From DATJUF01 sp035524095 (GTDB lineage Bacteria; Desulfobacterota; Binatia; Binatales; Binataceae), in assembly GCA_035524095.1 (NCBI GenBank), contig DATKPK010000284.1:1-15611 (forward strand): 15,611 nucleotides of DNA. Direction: 5' to 3'. Shown here piece after piece: positions 15,522-15,611 of the stretch. Each line of letters starts with the position of its first letter. Position 1 is the stretch's first letter. A model generated the notes under the pieces. It worked only from the letters and a program-made list of their open reading frames with translations, did no database searches and had not been told where the DNA came from. Made by a program: the position numbers and the translations under genes.

Positions 15522-15611
15522 CGTGATCCGGTTTAAGCCGGCCTGGCCGGCAGTTTGTGCACTCAACAGACTCAATTGAGAGGCTCCAATATTTGGCCCG
15601 TGGCGGGTTTT
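15473..15611 (+). mobile_element. Right terminal repeat, inward-facing IS end
   Basis: This is the inverted partner of bases 2-140, with 138 of 139 positions matching. Its inner edge starts TGACCTGTCCCGG, and it runs outward through GGCCGGCCTGGCCGGC-like palindromic sequence to the window edge. Only the end of the element is present. The IS identity is inferred from the terminal TG, the multicopy nature and the inverted placement. Confidence 0.75.

Noticed and set aside
15124..15579. 151-aa plus-strand ORF through the right-end repeats
   Set aside because: It overlaps the M24 gene in another frame and is mostly translated 49-bp repeat units, with no protein-like features.

Overview
This 15.6 kb window looks like a piece of an uncultured, moderately GC-rich Gram-negative bacterium. 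By protein character it fits a proteobacterium or a related soil or groundwater lineage, but I cannot name a taxon. Nothing in it is a ribosomal, tRNA, CRISPR or phage gene. Both ends are the same sequence in inverted orientation: 139 bp, with one mismatch. They look like inward-facing ends of an insertion sequence, and the right side carries four tandem-like copies of the terminal 49-bp unit. The window is therefore either a real segment between two inverted IS copies or a contig that stopped at a multicopy IS. No transposase gene is present.

Layout from left to right. (1) An SDR oxidoreductase and an MFS transporter lie on the minus strand. (2) A four-gene plus-strand operon reads XRE regulator, YqiJ/NfeD-like membrane protein, flotillin and PspA/IM30. 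A strong candidate operator precedes it: two palindromic ATTGCAAT sites 21 bp apart flanking a possible -10 box. This is a membrane-integrity module. (3) A small-protein region follows, with a CHY zinc-finger protein, a 60-codon remnant of a GAPDH-like gene, and two small cysteine-containing or basic ORFs. (4) The minus strand then carries a haem aldoxime dehydratase, with its N-terminal part split by compensating indels, and a full-length metal-independent NAD formate dehydrogenase. (5) The plus strand carries an HTH-plus-PBP-like regulator that is frameshifted, then two tandem aldehyde dehydrogenase paralogues. The first is intact. The second has an ATA start and a 64-bp insertion. (6) A strong hairpin lies between the convergent ALDH and molbindin (Mop/TOBE) genes. 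A small M24 metallopeptidase-fold gene follows, then the IS-end repeats.

Functionally, regions 4 and 5 suggest an aldoxime, aldehyde and formate catabolic island. The aldoxime dehydratase makes nitriles, the ALDHs turn aldehydes into acids, and the FDH turns formate into CO2 plus NADH. No nitrilase or nitrile hydratase is visible. Several genes here carry indels or start-codon damage while neighbouring genes are clean. This is either accessory-gene decay or uneven consensus quality.
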